Of a DNA stretch of 64,000 bases, positions 25,390 through 37,613 are shown piece after piece (the first letter of the stretch is position 1; each line of letters opens with the position of its first letter). Source of the stretch: Labrys monachus (GTDB lineage Bacteria; Pseudomonadota; Alphaproteobacteria; Rhizobiales; Labraceae); NCBI RefSeq assembly GCF_030814655.1, contig NZ_JAUSVK010000001.1:2065501-2129500 (forward strand). Direction: 5' to 3'. The position numbers and the translations under genes were made by a program. Under the pieces are notes generated by a model that was not told where the DNA came from, made no database searches, and saw only the letters and a program-made list of their open reading frames with translations.

Positions 25390-25443
25390 CGAGAAAGGCG
25401 GGCCGCGTGCGGCGTCGAGGCGCGAGGCCGGGGTCATGGCCGG

Positions 25444-26481
25444 TCAGGACGTCAGGGTGCCGGACGCTTTCTTCCAGGCGCCGAGGCCCCCGCTGATGTG
25501 CCGCGCCGAATGCAAGCCGGCGTCCTGAGCGGCCTGCACGGCCATCGCCGAGCGTTCGCCGAAGGCGCAATAGAAGAGCAATTGCTTGCCGGTGGCATTC
25601 GCCAACTCGTTCAGAATGCCGCCCGGCCGGAGATTTTCCTGCAACGCCGTATAGGGCAGGTGAACCGAGCCGGGAATCGTCCCGTGCCGGTCGCGCTCGC
25701 TTTGCTCGCGCAGGTCCACCAGTACGATGTCCGGGCGACCCGGCGCCGCCATCGCGGCAGCGGCCGACAGCGACCAGCCGCGGCGATCGATCTCCTCCTG
25801 ATGCAGGCCGACGCGCAGATTGGCGGGCAGGACGACGTCCATCATCTTGGGATTGGGCAGGTTCAGGTTTTGCATGAGATCGACATATTCCTCGATCGAT
25901 TTGACCTGAAGACGGGGGTTGAAGGCCCTCTCTTCGCCGATGGTCGAGACGGTATCGCCCTTGTAGTCATGCGCGGGATAGACGAGCGTCGAGTCCGGCA
26001 ATCTGAGAAGCTTGCCGAAGATCGATTCGTAGGACTGGCGGGGATCGCCATTTTGAAAATCCGTCCGGCCCGTGCCGCGGATCAGCAGCGTATCGCCGGT
26101 GAAGACCCTGTCGGCCATGACGAAGCTGTAGGAATCGTCGGTGTGGCCCGGCGTGTAGACCGCATCGAGCACGAGCCCTTCGACCGCCAGCTTGTCGCCG
26201 TCGCCGAGGCGCATCGACACCACGTCCGCCTTCGTCTGGTCGCCCATCACGGTGACGCACTGCGTCCTGTCGCGAAGCGCGCCGAGGCCCGTGATGTGAT
26301 CGGCGTGCAGATGGGTGTCGACGGCCTTCACCAATTTCAGATCGAGCTCACGGATGAGCTGCAGATAGCGGTCGACCTTGTCGAGCACGGGGTCGATGAT
26401 CATCGCCTCGCCGCCGCGGCGGCTGGCGAGCAGATAGGAATAGGTACCGGAAACCTGATCGAACAGCTGGCGAAAAATCAT
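25444..26481 (-). CDS. Persulfide dioxygenase-rhodanese fusion (ETHE1-like)
   Basis: 345 residues. The N-terminal metallo-beta-lactamase domain has THLHADH (His57, His59, Asp61, His62), His113, Asp130 and His171, as in ETHE1 persulfide dioxygenases. The C-terminal rhodanese domain (about 250-340) has the active cysteine Cys305 in CAFGERS. It oxidises glutathione persulfide to sulfite and moves sulfane sulfur, detoxifying sulfide. It lies 90 bp after a 1-Cys peroxiredoxin on the same strand, so the pair handles sulfide or peroxide stress. Confidence 0.88.
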   Translation of the reverse strand: MIFRQLFDQVSGTYSYLLASRRGGEAMIIDPVLDKVDRYLQLIRELDLKLVKAVDTHLHADHITGLGALRDRTQCVTVMGDQTKADVVSMRLGDGDKLAVEGLVLDAVYTPGHTDDSYSFVMADRVFTGDTLLIRGTGRTDFQNGDPRQSYESIFGKLLRLPDSTLVYPAHDYKGDTVSTIGEERAFNPRLQVKSIEEYVDLMQNLNLPNPKMMDVVLPANLRVGLHQEEIDRRGWSLSAAAAMAAPGRPDIVLVDLREQSERDRHGTIPGSVHLPYTALQENLRPGGILNELANATGKQLLFYCAFGERSAMAVQAAQDAGLHSARHISGGLGAWKKASGTLTS

Positions 26482-26571
26482 GAGCCCCGCGCCCCAATGG
26501 ATTGAACATGCATTCGGCGTGTGCAGGCTGCCTTGCTCGGCAACCTGCGGGAGTGGTCTCGCATGCGTGCC

Positions 26572-27231
<660 letters not shown>

Positions 27232-27459
27232 GGGTCTCTCCTTGGTCCTTGAAGCAGGATGCGGGCACCTTAGGCAGGCGACATTCCCCGAGCGTTCCCC
27301 GGTGCCGACGGCCGGTGACGGGCCGTTGCCGGCCGATCGGGGGGCCGATTCGAACGCCCGGCTGCCGGGCTTCTGTCGCGGGTTCGAAAGCCTTGGGTGC
27401 CACTTCGTTGCAAATTCGCATGTAAACAGCTATATTCGGCGAAACTGCAGGACATCGCT

Positions 27460-27858
27460 ATGCTCGCTACCACCCTGGGAGTCCGTGCCGCTGCCGCCGA
27501 GATCGACGCGGCCGCCGCCATGCGGGGCTTCTTCATGATCATGGAGGCCTGGCGCGCCGGCGCCGAGGAAAGTCGGGCGATTCTCGGTTCTCCTCCCGAG
27601 CGGACCTATTATTCCTGGCGGACCGGGAAGGGCGTGCGTGTGCCCCAGGACACGCTGCGCCGGATCGGATATGTCGCCGGCATCTACAAGGCGCTGCAGA
27701 TCGTCTATTCGGATCCGCATCTGGCGGATGGTTGGGTATCGCGTCCCAATCGGGCGTTCGGCGGACAGACGCCGCTGCAGCGCATGTCCGCCGGCGACGT
27801 GACGGACCTCGCGGCCGTCAGGTCGTATCTCGATGCGGCCCGGGCGCCCTGGAGCTGA
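27460..27858 (+). CDS. Xre/MbcA/ParS-type antitoxin
   Basis: 132 residues from the ATG at 27460 (MLATTLGV). An N-terminal Xre-like helical region is followed by the C-terminal MbcA/ParS toxin-binding domain, with RTYYSWRTGKG and PNRAFGGQTPLQRMSAGD as landmarks. The last motif is typical of antitoxins for RES toxins. It overlaps nothing but ends two bases before the toxin start, so the genes are co-translated. It probably neutralises the toxin and represses its own promoter in the 228-bp divergent gap. Confidence 0.88.
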   Translation: MLATTLGVRAAAAEIDAAAAMRGFFMIMEAWRAGAEESRAILGSPPERTYYSWRTGKGVRVPQDTLRRIGYVAGIYKALQIVYSDPHLADGWVSRPNRAFGGQTPLQRMSAGDVTDLAAVRSYLDAARAPWS

Positions 27859-27860
27859 TC

Positions 27861-28595
27861 ATGGCGCTTCGCCGCGTCGACTGGCCCCAGGCCTGGCGGA
27901 TCATCGCCTCCCGCTATCCGCCGATCGGCTTGTTCGAGAGGCTGACGGCCGACCCGAAGGTCTGGGAGGCGCTGATCGCGCTCGAGCAGATGACGAACCC
28001 GCGCGTGCGCGACGAGGTGGGCGAGATCGCCCTGGTCGCGCCGGAGGACCGTGTGAGCGGCCCGGGTGCGAGCTACATCATGGCGTCATTCACCCATGTC
28101 AATCCGAAAGGATCGCGCTTCAGCGACGGCAGCTTCGGCGTCTACTATGCCGCGTCCGATCTGCGCACCGCGATCGCCGAGACCGTTCACCATTTCGAGG
28201 CCTTCGCCCGCGACAGCGGCGATCCCCTGCGCACCGAGGATATGCGGGTGCTGGTCGGCGCGGTGCATGAGGCGTTCGAGGATGTGGACGATCTGGCCGA
28301 GCCCCAGCGCTCCCAGGTGCTGGATCCATCGGCTTACGCCGCGTCGCAGCCCTTTGCCCGGGCGCGGCGGGACGCCGGCGTTCTCGGCCTGGTCTATCCG
28401 AGCGTTCGCTGCGCCGGCGGGTTCTGCCTCGGCGCATTCAAGCCGCGTGCGGTGCGGATCCCCATGCAGGAACGCCATCTCCAATATCGCTGGAACGGCA
28501 CGCGCGTCGACCGCTACTTCGACTATCTGAACGACGAATGGGTGGCTTTGCCGGGCTCGGCGAGCGCTCCCGGCGAGGCTGGCGGCACCGAATAG
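27861..28595 (+). CDS. RES-domain toxin (NAD+-degrading)
   Basis: 244 residues from the ATG at 27861. The RES domain spans about residues 60-200, with GSRFSDGSFGVYYAASDLRT and AIAETVHHFEAF carrying the conserved Arg, Tyr and Glu. RES toxins break down NAD+ or ADP-ribosylate a target and stop growth. It directly follows its MbcA-like antitoxin, the standard order for this family. No mobile-element remnants are adjacent. Confidence 0.88.
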   Translation: MALRRVDWPQAWRIIASRYPPIGLFERLTADPKVWEALIALEQMTNPRVRDEVGEIALVAPEDRVSGPGASYIMASFTHVNPKGSRFSDGSFGVYYAASDLRTAIAETVHHFEAFARDSGDPLRTEDMRVLVGAVHEAFEDVDDLAEPQRSQVLDPSAYAASQPFARARRDAGVLGLVYPSVRCAGGFCLGAFKPRAVRIPMQERHLQYRWNGTRVDRYFDYLNDEWVALPGSASAPGEAGGTE

Positions 28596-28704
28596 GCGCC
28601 GTTCGTCCGTGCCGACGATCAGCCGGCAACCGCCCGACACCGTTTTAAGGGGGGATGCCGGCCCAGGCCATGCCTGGTCGGCCCGCCGGCCCGCAGCAGG
28701 CCGC

Positions 28705-29427
28705 TCACGGTACAAGGTCGTCGTCGCCGGTTCCGTCGATCAACGGATCGGGCTTGCATTCGGCAGCCAGCCGCATCCTGTCGAGAATGGCAATCGTCTG
28801 GCCCTGGACCTTGATACCTGACTTCTCCAGGCTCGACAGCGCGCGCGAAAACGACTCCCTGGTTATGCCGAGTTCCGACGCGATGAGATTTTTCTCGTAG
28901 GGGAGCACGATCCGATCCGGCGTGCCCTGCCTTTGGGACAAGGCCAGGATGTAGCATCCCACACGCTGGGTCGAGGACCTCAGCTTCAGGTTCTTGACCT
29001 GCCGCACCATGCGCCGGAATTGCTGCGCCAGGCTTCCGATCACCGAATGCGCCAACACCGGGTCTGTCTCGACGGCGGCGCGAAACGCGGCCGCATGGAT
29101 CAGCAGCAGGCGGGACGGCTCCGGCACGCGGGCCTGCATGAGATAGGGGGCGCCGGTGACGACAGCCGCGGGAATGATGAGATCCGGGGCGCGAACCGCT
29201 TCGATCAGCACCTCGCGGCCTTCGGCGGATCGTCCGAACAATTGCGCCGATCCCGACAGCACCACCAGCTGAAAGTTCGGCACGTCGCCCTGCTCGAACA
29301 GGATCGTGCCGGCGGCGACGCCGTGCACGACCGCATTGGCCAGCAGGCCTGCACGCCTTGCCTCCGACAATCCGCGCAGGAGCGGCAGATTTTCAGGCGC
29401 CGCGTCCCTGTCCGTCACTGTGTCCAA
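28705..29427 (-). CDS. Crp/Fnr-family regulator, DNR/NnrR-like
   Basis: 240 residues from a TTG at 29427 with GGGAG eight bases upstream; a GTG three codons in is an alternative. The N-terminal cyclic-nucleotide-binding-type beta-barrel (about 15-130) is followed by a Crp helix-turn-helix (ELGITRESFSRALSSLEKSG). It lacks the N-terminal cysteine cluster of Fnr, so it is not an iron-sulfur oxygen sensor; a haem/NO-type or other signal is likely. It is divergent from the nitrate reductase operon, and two Crp/Fnr-type sites lie in the shared gap. It is the probable activator of narK-narGHJI. Confidence 0.85.
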   Translation of the reverse strand: MDTVTDRDAAPENLPLLRGLSEARRAGLLANAVVHGVAAGTILFEQGDVPNFQLVVLSGSAQLFGRSAEGREVLIEAVRAPDLIIPAAVVTGAPYLMQARVPEPSRLLLIHAAAFRAAVETDPVLAHSVIGSLAQQFRRMVRQVKNLKLRSSTQRVGCYILALSQRQGTPDRIVLPYEKNLIASELGITRESFSRALSSLEKSGIKVQGQTIAILDRMRLAAECKPDPLIDGTGDDDLVP

Positions 29428-29469
29428 CCGATTGTCTCCCGATCGAGTGTCCGATCGCCGTCCTCAACT

Positions 29470-29485
29470 TGTGACAAATGTCACA
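29470..29485. promoter_or_regulatory. Perfect CRP-type palindrome
   Basis: TGTGA-CAAATG-TCACA matches the CRP half-sites with the canonical 6-base spacer. It lies 43 bp upstream of the Crp/Fnr-family regulator and about 104 bp before narK. It could mediate autoregulation or input from a second Crp-family protein. Confidence 0.6.
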
Positions 29486-29492
29486 TACATAT

Positions 29493-29506
29493 TTGATTCA
29501 GATCAC
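29493..29506 (+). promoter_or_regulatory. FNR/DNR-like box before narK
   Basis: TTGAT-TCAG-ATCAC differs from TTGAT-N4-ATCAA at one position. It lies 83 bp upstream of the narK start, a suitable place for anaerobic activation of the nitrate operon. Confidence 0.6.
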
Positions 29507-29588
29507 GTTGCGACGCGGCGACTTCGGCAATTTGGGCCCCGGCGGATGTGATTCCGCTCCTTGGGACCCATTGTCGAAGGGACTGCAT

Positions 29589-32330
29589 ATGATGCAACCG
29601 ACCGTGTATTCGAAATCCGGTCAGATCCTAAGCGCGAGCACGGCGGCGTTCACGGTCTGCTTCGCGGTCTGGACCATTTTCTCGATCATCGGCATTCGCA
29701 TCCGCCAGGAACTCGGCCTCAGCGAAACGCAGTTCGGCCTGCTTGTGGGCACGCCGATCCTCACGGGATCCCTGATAAGGGTCGCGCTGGGTATCTGGAC
29801 GGATCAATATGGCGGCCGGGTGGTCTTCACGATGACCATGCTGGCCGCCGCGACGGCGACATTCCTGCTGGCCGGCGCCCATACCTATCCCCAGATGCTG
29901 CTGGCCGCGCTGGGCGTCGGTATCGCGGGCGGCTCCTTCGCCGTCGGCGTCGCCTATGTGTCGCGCTGGTATCCGCCGGAAAGGCAGGGAACGGCGCTGG
30001 GCATCTTCGGCGCCGGCAATGTGGGGGCCGCGGTCACCAAATTCCTTGCGCCCTTCGTGCTCGTTGCCTTCGGGTGGCAGGCGGTGGCGCAGGTCTGGGC
30101 GGCAGGCCTCCTCCTCATGGCGGCCGTCTTCTGGTTCACGACGAGCGATGACCCGGTCATCGTCGAACGCAGGCGTTCCGGCATCAAGCCGAAGAGCGCC
30201 TGGCTCGAACTCGAGCCGCTGAAGAACGTGCAGATCTGGCGCTTCTCGCTCTATTATTTCTTCGTCTTCGGCGCCTTCGTCGCGCTCGCGCTGTGGCTGC
30301 CGCAATATCTCATCAACGTCTACGGCCTCGATATCAAGACGGCCGGCATGATCGCGGCCTTCTTCTCGGTGCCGGCCAGTCTCTTTCGCGCCTATGGCGG
30401 GCACCTCTCGGACAGCTTCGGCGCCCGGCGCGTGCTCTACTGGACCTTCCTGGTCTCGGCGGTGGCGACCTTCATCCTGTCCTATCCGCCGACCGACTAC
30501 ATCGTGCATGGCCTCAAGGGCACGACGGCCTTCCACCTCGAGATGAGCCTCGTCGGCTTCATCATCACCATCTTCGTGCTCGGCTTCTTCATGGCGCTTG
30601 GCAAGGCGGCCGTTTACAAGCACATCCCGGTCTACTATCCCGATCATGTCGGCTCGGCCGGCGGTCTCGTCGGCATGATCGGCGGCCTCGGCGGCTTTCT
30701 GCTGCCCATCCTGTTCGGCGTGCTGCTCGATCTCACCGGCCTGTGGACGAGCTGCTTCATGGCGCTCTTCGTCCTCGTCACCGGCGCGCTCCTGTGGATG
30801 CACGCCGCCATCCGCCAGATGGAACGGGCGGCCGTCGGCGAAGCGCTCGCCGAACTCCCGCCCTTCCCCGAGATGCAGGGCATGCCCGAGCCCGCGACGG
30901 CGCCGCGGAAAGGTGGCGCCCTCACGGATTGGCGGCCGGAAGACCCGGCGTTCTGGCAGGAGAAGGGGCGCCGGATCGCCCGGCGCAACCTGTGGCTTTC
31001 CATCCCGGCGCTCCTGTTGTCTTTCGCCATCTGGCAGGTATGGTCCGTCGTCGTCGCCAAGCTCCCGCTCGTCGGCTTCACCTTCACCACCGACCAGCTC
31101 TTCTGGCTCGCCGCTCTGCCCGGCCTCTCGGGCGCCACGCTCCGCATCTTCTATTCCTTCATGGTGCCGATCTTCGGCGGCAGGCTCTGGACGACCCTGA
31201 CGACCTGGTCGCTGATCATTCCGGCTGTCGGGATCGGCTATGCGGTCCAGAACCCCGACACCCCCTATGTGATCCTGTTGGGGCTGGCGCTGCTCTGCGG
31301 TTTCGGCGGCGGCAATTTCGCCTCCTCGATGGCCAATATCTCTTTCTTCTTCCCGAAGGCGGAAAAGGGCAACGCGCTGGCGCTCAATGCCGGCCTCGGC
31401 AATCTCGGGGTGAGCGTCGTCCAGTTCGTGGTGCCGCTCGCGATCACCGCCGGCATCTTCGGCTGGCTCGGCGGCGATCCCGCCATGGTCAAGGGGGCAG
31501 CCGGCGAGGCACCGCTCTGGCTGCAGAATGCCGGCTTCGTCTTCGTGCCGTTCATCGCGATCTCGGCCTTCGCGGCATGGTTCGGCATGAACGACATCGC
31601 CTCGGCCAAGGCCTCCTTCGCCGAGCAGGCCGTCATCTTCCAGCGACGGCACAACTGGATCATGTGCTGGCTCTACACCGGCACGTTCGGGTCGTTCATC
31701 GGCTACTCCGCCGGCTTCCCGCTGCTGTCCAAGATGCTGTTCCCCGAGGTGAATGCGCTGCAGTTCGCCTTCCTCGGCCCGCTCGTCGGCGCCCTCTCGC
31801 GCTCGGGCTCCGGCTGGCTGGCTGACAAATATGGCGGCGGGCGCGTCACCTTCTGGGCCTTCGTCCTGATGATGGCGGGCGTCGCCGGGGTTCTGTGGTT
31901 CGTCGGCGTCAAGGATCAGCCCGGTGCCTTCTACGGCTTCCTCGCGGCGTTCCTCGTGCTGTTCTTCGCCACCGGCGTCGGCAACGCGTCCACCTTCCAG
32001 ATGATCCCCGTGATCATGGCGAAGGAGATGGGCCGCCTGATGCCTGCCGCCGATGCGGAAACGCGCCGGCGGCAGGCGGAGAAGGAATCCGCCGCCATCA
32101 CCGGCTTCACCTCGGCGATCGCGGCCTTCGGCGCCTTCTTCATCCCCAAGGGCTACGGCACCTCGATCGCCCTCACGGGGGGGCCGGAGGCGGCCCTGTG
32201 GGGCTTCCTTCTCTTCTACGTGAGCTGCCTGGCGATCACCTGGGCCGTCTACACGCGCAAGGGCGGCCTTCTCCACGACGTGGAGCGCGCCAAGCGCAGC
32301 TCGCCCGTCCATCCGGCCGCAGCAAAATAA
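29589..32330 (+). CDS. narK: Fused nitrate/nitrite transporter NarK1-NarK2
   Basis: 913 residues from the ATG at 29589, with GAAGGG upstream. It consists of two full major-facilitator units in tandem, about 1-430 and 460-913, each with about 12 membrane segments. The second shows the NarK signature GGGNFASSMANISFFFPKAEKG (in part). The first shows the corresponding GIAGGSFAVGVAYVSRW. In fused NarK proteins such as that of Paracoccus, the first half acts as a proton-nitrate symporter and the second as a nitrate/nitrite antiporter. It is the first gene of the nar operon, 16 bp before narG. Confidence 0.93.
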   Translation: MMQPTVYSKSGQILSASTAAFTVCFAVWTIFSIIGIRIRQELGLSETQFGLLVGTPILTGSLIRVALGIWTDQYGGRVVFTMTMLAAATATFLLAGAHTYPQMLLAALGVGIAGGSFAVGVAYVSRWYPPERQGTALGIFGAGNVGAAVTKFLAPFVLVAFGWQAVAQVWAAGLLLMAAVFWFTTSDDPVIVERRRSGIKPKSAWLELEPLKNVQIWRFSLYYFFVFGAFVALALWLPQYLINVYGLDIKTAGMIAAFFSVPASLFRAYGGHLSDSFGARRVLYWTFLVSAVATFILSYPPTDYIVHGLKGTTAFHLEMSLVGFIITIFVLGFFMALGKAAVYKHIPVYYPDHVGSAGGLVGMIGGLGGFLLPILFGVLLDLTGLWTSCFMALFVLVTGALLWMHAAIRQMERAAVGEALAELPPFPEMQGMPEPATAPRKGGALTDWRPEDPAFWQEKGRRIARRNLWLSIPALLLSFAIWQVWSVVVAKLPLVGFTFTTDQLFWLAALPGLSGATLRIFYSFMVPIFGGRLWTTLTTWSLIIPAVGIGYAVQNPDTPYVILLGLALLCGFGGGNFASSMANISFFFPKAEKGNALALNAGLGNLGVSVVQFVVPLAITAGIFGWLGGDPAMVKGAAGEAPLWLQNAGFVFVPFIAISAFAAWFGMNDIASAKASFAEQAVIFQRRHNWIMCWLYTGTFGSFIGYSAGFPLLSKMLFPEVNALQFAFLGPLVGALSRSGSGWLADKYGGGRVTFWAFVLMMAGVAGVLWFVGVKDQPGAFYGFLAAFLVLFFATGVGNASTFQMIPVIMAKEMGRLMPAADAETRRRQAEKESAAITGFTSAIAAFGAFFIPKGYGTSIALTGGPEAALWGFLLFYVSCLAITWAVYTRKGGLLHDVERAKRSSPVHPAAAK

Positions 32331-32346
32331 CAGGGGTCAAAAAGCA

Positions 32347-35300
32347 ATGTCGCATTTTCTCGACCGGCTCACCTTCTTCCGCAAGACCGTGGACAATTTC
32401 TCCGATGGCCACGGCATCGTCACCAACGAGGATCGTTCCTGGGAGGACGGCTATCGCAAGCGCTGGCAGCACGACAAGATCGTGCGCTCCACGCATGGGG
32501 TGAACTGCACCGGTTCCTGCTCGTGGAAGATCTATGTCAAAGGCGGCATCGTCACCTGGGAGACGCAGCAGACCGACTATCCGCGCACGCGGCCCGATCT
32601 GCCCAACCACGAGCCTCGGGGCTGCGCGCGTGGCGCCTCCTACAGCTGGTACCTCTATTCCGGCGCGCGCGTGAAATATCCGATGATCCGCGGGCGGCTG
32701 CTGAAGCTGTGGCGTGCCGCGCGCGCCACCATGCCGCCCGTCGCGGCCTGGGCCTCGATCGTCGAGAATGCGGACAAGCGGCAGTCCTACGTCTCGATCC
32801 GGGGCCATGGCGGTTTCGTGCGCGCCACCTGGGACGAGGTGAACGAACTCATCGCGGCGGCCAACGCCTATACGGTAAAGGCCTATGGCCCCGACCGTGT
32901 CATCGGCTTCTCGCCGATCCCGGCCATGTCGATGGTCTCCTATGCGGCGGGTTCACGCTACCTGTCGCTGATGGGCGGCGTGTGCATGTCGTTCTACGAC
33001 TGGTATTGCGATCTCCCGCCGGCCAGCCCCCAGACCTGGGGCGAACAGACCGACGTCCCCGAAAGCGCCGACTGGTACAATGCCGGCTTCATCATCGTCT
33101 GGGGCTCCAACGTGCCGCAGACGCGGACGCCCGATGCGCATTTCTACACCGAGGTTCGCTACAAGGGCACCAAGAGCGCTGTCGTCAGCCCGGACTACGC
33201 CGAGGCGACCAAGTTTGCCGACATCTGGCTCAACCCGAAGCAGGGAACCGATGCGGCGCTGGCCCTGGCCATGGGTCACGTCATCCTTCGCGAATATTAT
33301 CTCGATCGGACGGTTCCCTATTTCGACGACTACGCCCGCCGTTATACCGACCTGCCGTTCCTGGTTCGCCTGACCGCACGCGACGGCCGGCTTGTCCCCG
33401 AACGGCTTCTGCGCGCCTCCGAAGTGGCCGGCGGCCTGGGCGAGACCAACAATCCGGCCTGGAAGACGGTGGCGATCGACGAGGGGACGGACGCCCTCGT
33501 CGCTCCGCGCGGCTCGATCGGCTATCGCTGGGGCGAGAGCGCCAAATGGAACCTCGAGGAGAAGGATGGGGAAGGGCGTGACCATCGTCTCAAGCTGACG
33601 CTTGCAGGCGAAGGTGCCGAGATCGCAGCCGTCGATTTTCCCTATTTCGGCGGCCGCGCCACCGAGCACTTCGTCGCCACCAGCCATGGAGAGATCCTCA
33701 CCCGCAACCTCCCGGTCCGCCGCATCGAACTGGGCGACGGCACGAGGGTGGCGGTTGCCACCGTGCACGACCTGATGATGGCCAATTACGGCCTCGACCG
33801 TGGCTTCGGCGGCAAGCATGCGGCCAGCAGCTATGACGAGGACGTGCCGTTCACGCCCGCCTGGGCGGAGTGCATCACCGGCGTGAAGCGCGATGCGATC
33901 ATCACGGTCGCGCGCGAATTCGCCACCAATGCGGAAAAGACCAACGGCCGCTCGATGGTGATTCTCGGCGCCGGCGTGAACCACTGGTACCACATGGACA
34001 TGACGTATCGGGGGATCATCAATCTCCTGGTCTTCTGCGGCGCCATCGGCCAGTCGGGCGGTGGCTGGTCGCATTATGTGGGGCAGGAAAAGCTCCGCCC
34101 GCAGACGGGCTGGACGCCGCTGGCTTTCGGGCTCGACTGGAACCGTCCGCCCCGGCACATGAATTCCACCTCGTTCTTCTACGCCCAGACCGATCAATGG
34201 CGCTATGAGACCCTGACGGCCGCCGAAATCCTCTCGCCCACCGCACCCGAGGGCGACTGGAACAAGAGCTTCATCGACTACAATGTCCGCGCCGAGCGGA
34301 TGGGCTGGCTGCCTTCCGCGCCTCAGCTCAAGCAGAACCCACTGACGATCGCCGGCAAGGCGAGGGCGGCCGGCCTCGAACCGAAGGATTATGTCGCCGG
34401 GGCGCTGAAGTCCGGCGAGCTGGAGCTTTCCTGCCACGACCCCGACGATCCCGCCAACTGGCCGCGCAACATGTTCGTCTGGCGCTCGAACCTGCTCGGC
34501 TCGTCCGGCAAGGGACACGAATATTTCCTCAAGCACCTGCTCGGCACCACCCATGGCGTGATGGGCAAGGATCTGGGCGCGGAAGGGGCGGTCCGCAACA
34601 CCGAAGTCGTGTGGCACGAGACCGCGCCGCAGGGGAAACTCGATCTGCTCGTCACCCTGGATTTTCGCATGTCGACCACATGCGTCTACTCCGACATCGT
34701 GCTGCCGACGGCCACCTGGTACGAGAAAAACGACCTCAACACCTCCGATATGCATCCTTTCATCCATCCGCTCTCCGCGGCGGTGGACCCGGCATGGGAA
34801 TCGCGCTCCGACTGGGAGATCTACAAGGGCCTCGCCAAGGCCTTCTCGGACGTCTCGCTCGAGGTGCTGGGCATCGAGGAGGACGTGGTTCTCACCCCCA
34901 TCCAGCATGACAGCCCGGCCGAGATGGCGCAGGCGCTGGACGTGAAGGACTGGAAGCTCGGCGAAGTCGAGCCGATACCGGGCAGGACGATGCCCTCGGT
35001 GACGCTCGTCACCCGCGACTATCCCAACCTCTACGCCCAGTTCACGGCGCTGGGGCCGCTGATGGCGACGGTCGGCAATGGCGGCAAGGGCATTGCCTGG
35101 AACACCGAGCGCGAGGTCGAGGCGCTCGGCGCGCTGAACGGCATACGCCTCGATGGAGTGGCCAGGGGCCTGCCCAGGATCGAGACCGACATCGACGCGG
35201 CCGAGGTCATCCTCATGCTGGCGCCGGAGACCAATGGCGAGGTGGCGATCAAGGCGTGGGAAGCCTTGTCGGCAATCACCGGCCGTGAGCACGCCCATCT

Positions 35301-36086
35301 CGCCTTGTCGAAGGAAGATGAGAAGATCCGCTTCCGCGACATCCAGGCCCAGCCGCGCAAGATCATTTCTTCGCCGACCTGGTCCGGCATCGAGAGCGAG
35401 AAGGTCTGCTACAATGCCGGCTACACCAATGTCCACGAGCTGATCCCATGGCGCACCTTGACCGGCCGCCAGCAGCTCTACCAGGATCACCTGTGGATGC
35501 GGGCCTTCGGCGAGGGGCTCGTCACCTGGAAGCCGCCGGTCGATCTCAAGACGATCCCCGGCATCAAGGACGTCCGCCCCAACGGGCATAAGGAGATCGT
35601 CCTCAATTTCATCACGCCGCACCAGAAGTGGGGCATCCATTCCACCTACACCGACAATCTGCTGATGCTGACGCTCAACCGCGGGGGGCCGGTGGTGTGG
35701 ATCTCCGAGACCGACGCCAAGGCCGCCGGCCTCGTCGACAATGACTGGGTCGAGGTCTTCAACATCAACGGCGCCCTGACCGCCCGCGCCGTCGTCTCCC
35801 AGCGCATCAAGCCGGGCATGATGATGATGTATCACGCCCAGGAAAAGATCGTGAACACGCCGGGATCGGAGATGACCGGCAATCGCGGCGGCATCCATAA
35901 CTCCGTCACCCGCACGGTGCTGAAGCCCACCCACATGATCGGCGGCTACGCCCAGCAGTCCTACGGCTTCAACTATTACGGAACCGTCGGCTCCAACCGC
36001 GATGAATTCATCGTCGTCCGCAAGATGGCCAATGTCGACTGGCTCGAAGGGCCGCTCGCATCCGAAGCGCCGAAGGAGGCTGCAGA

Positions 36087-36090
<4 letters not shown>
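32347..36090 (+). CDS. narG: Respiratory nitrate reductase alpha subunit
   Basis: 1247 residues, the catalytic molybdenum subunit that reduces nitrate to nitrite on the cytoplasmic side. The N-terminal FS0 cluster motif is HGVNCTGSCSW. The molybdenum-ligand aspartate lies in YDWYCDLPPASPQTWGEQ. The C-terminal domain contains GGYAQQSYGFNYYG. It has no signal peptide, as expected. Its stop overlaps the narH start by four bases. Confidence 0.97.

Positions 36091-37609
<1,519 letters not shown>

Positions 37610-37613
<4 letters not shown>

Noticed and set aside
29628-32312. Minus-strand frame of about 890 codons opposite narK
   Set aside because: Charged, low-complexity composition and exact overlap with the transporter gene mark it as a shadow.
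32953-35934. Minus-strand frame of about 990 codons opposite narG
   Set aside because: Antisense shadow of narG; no recognisable motifs.
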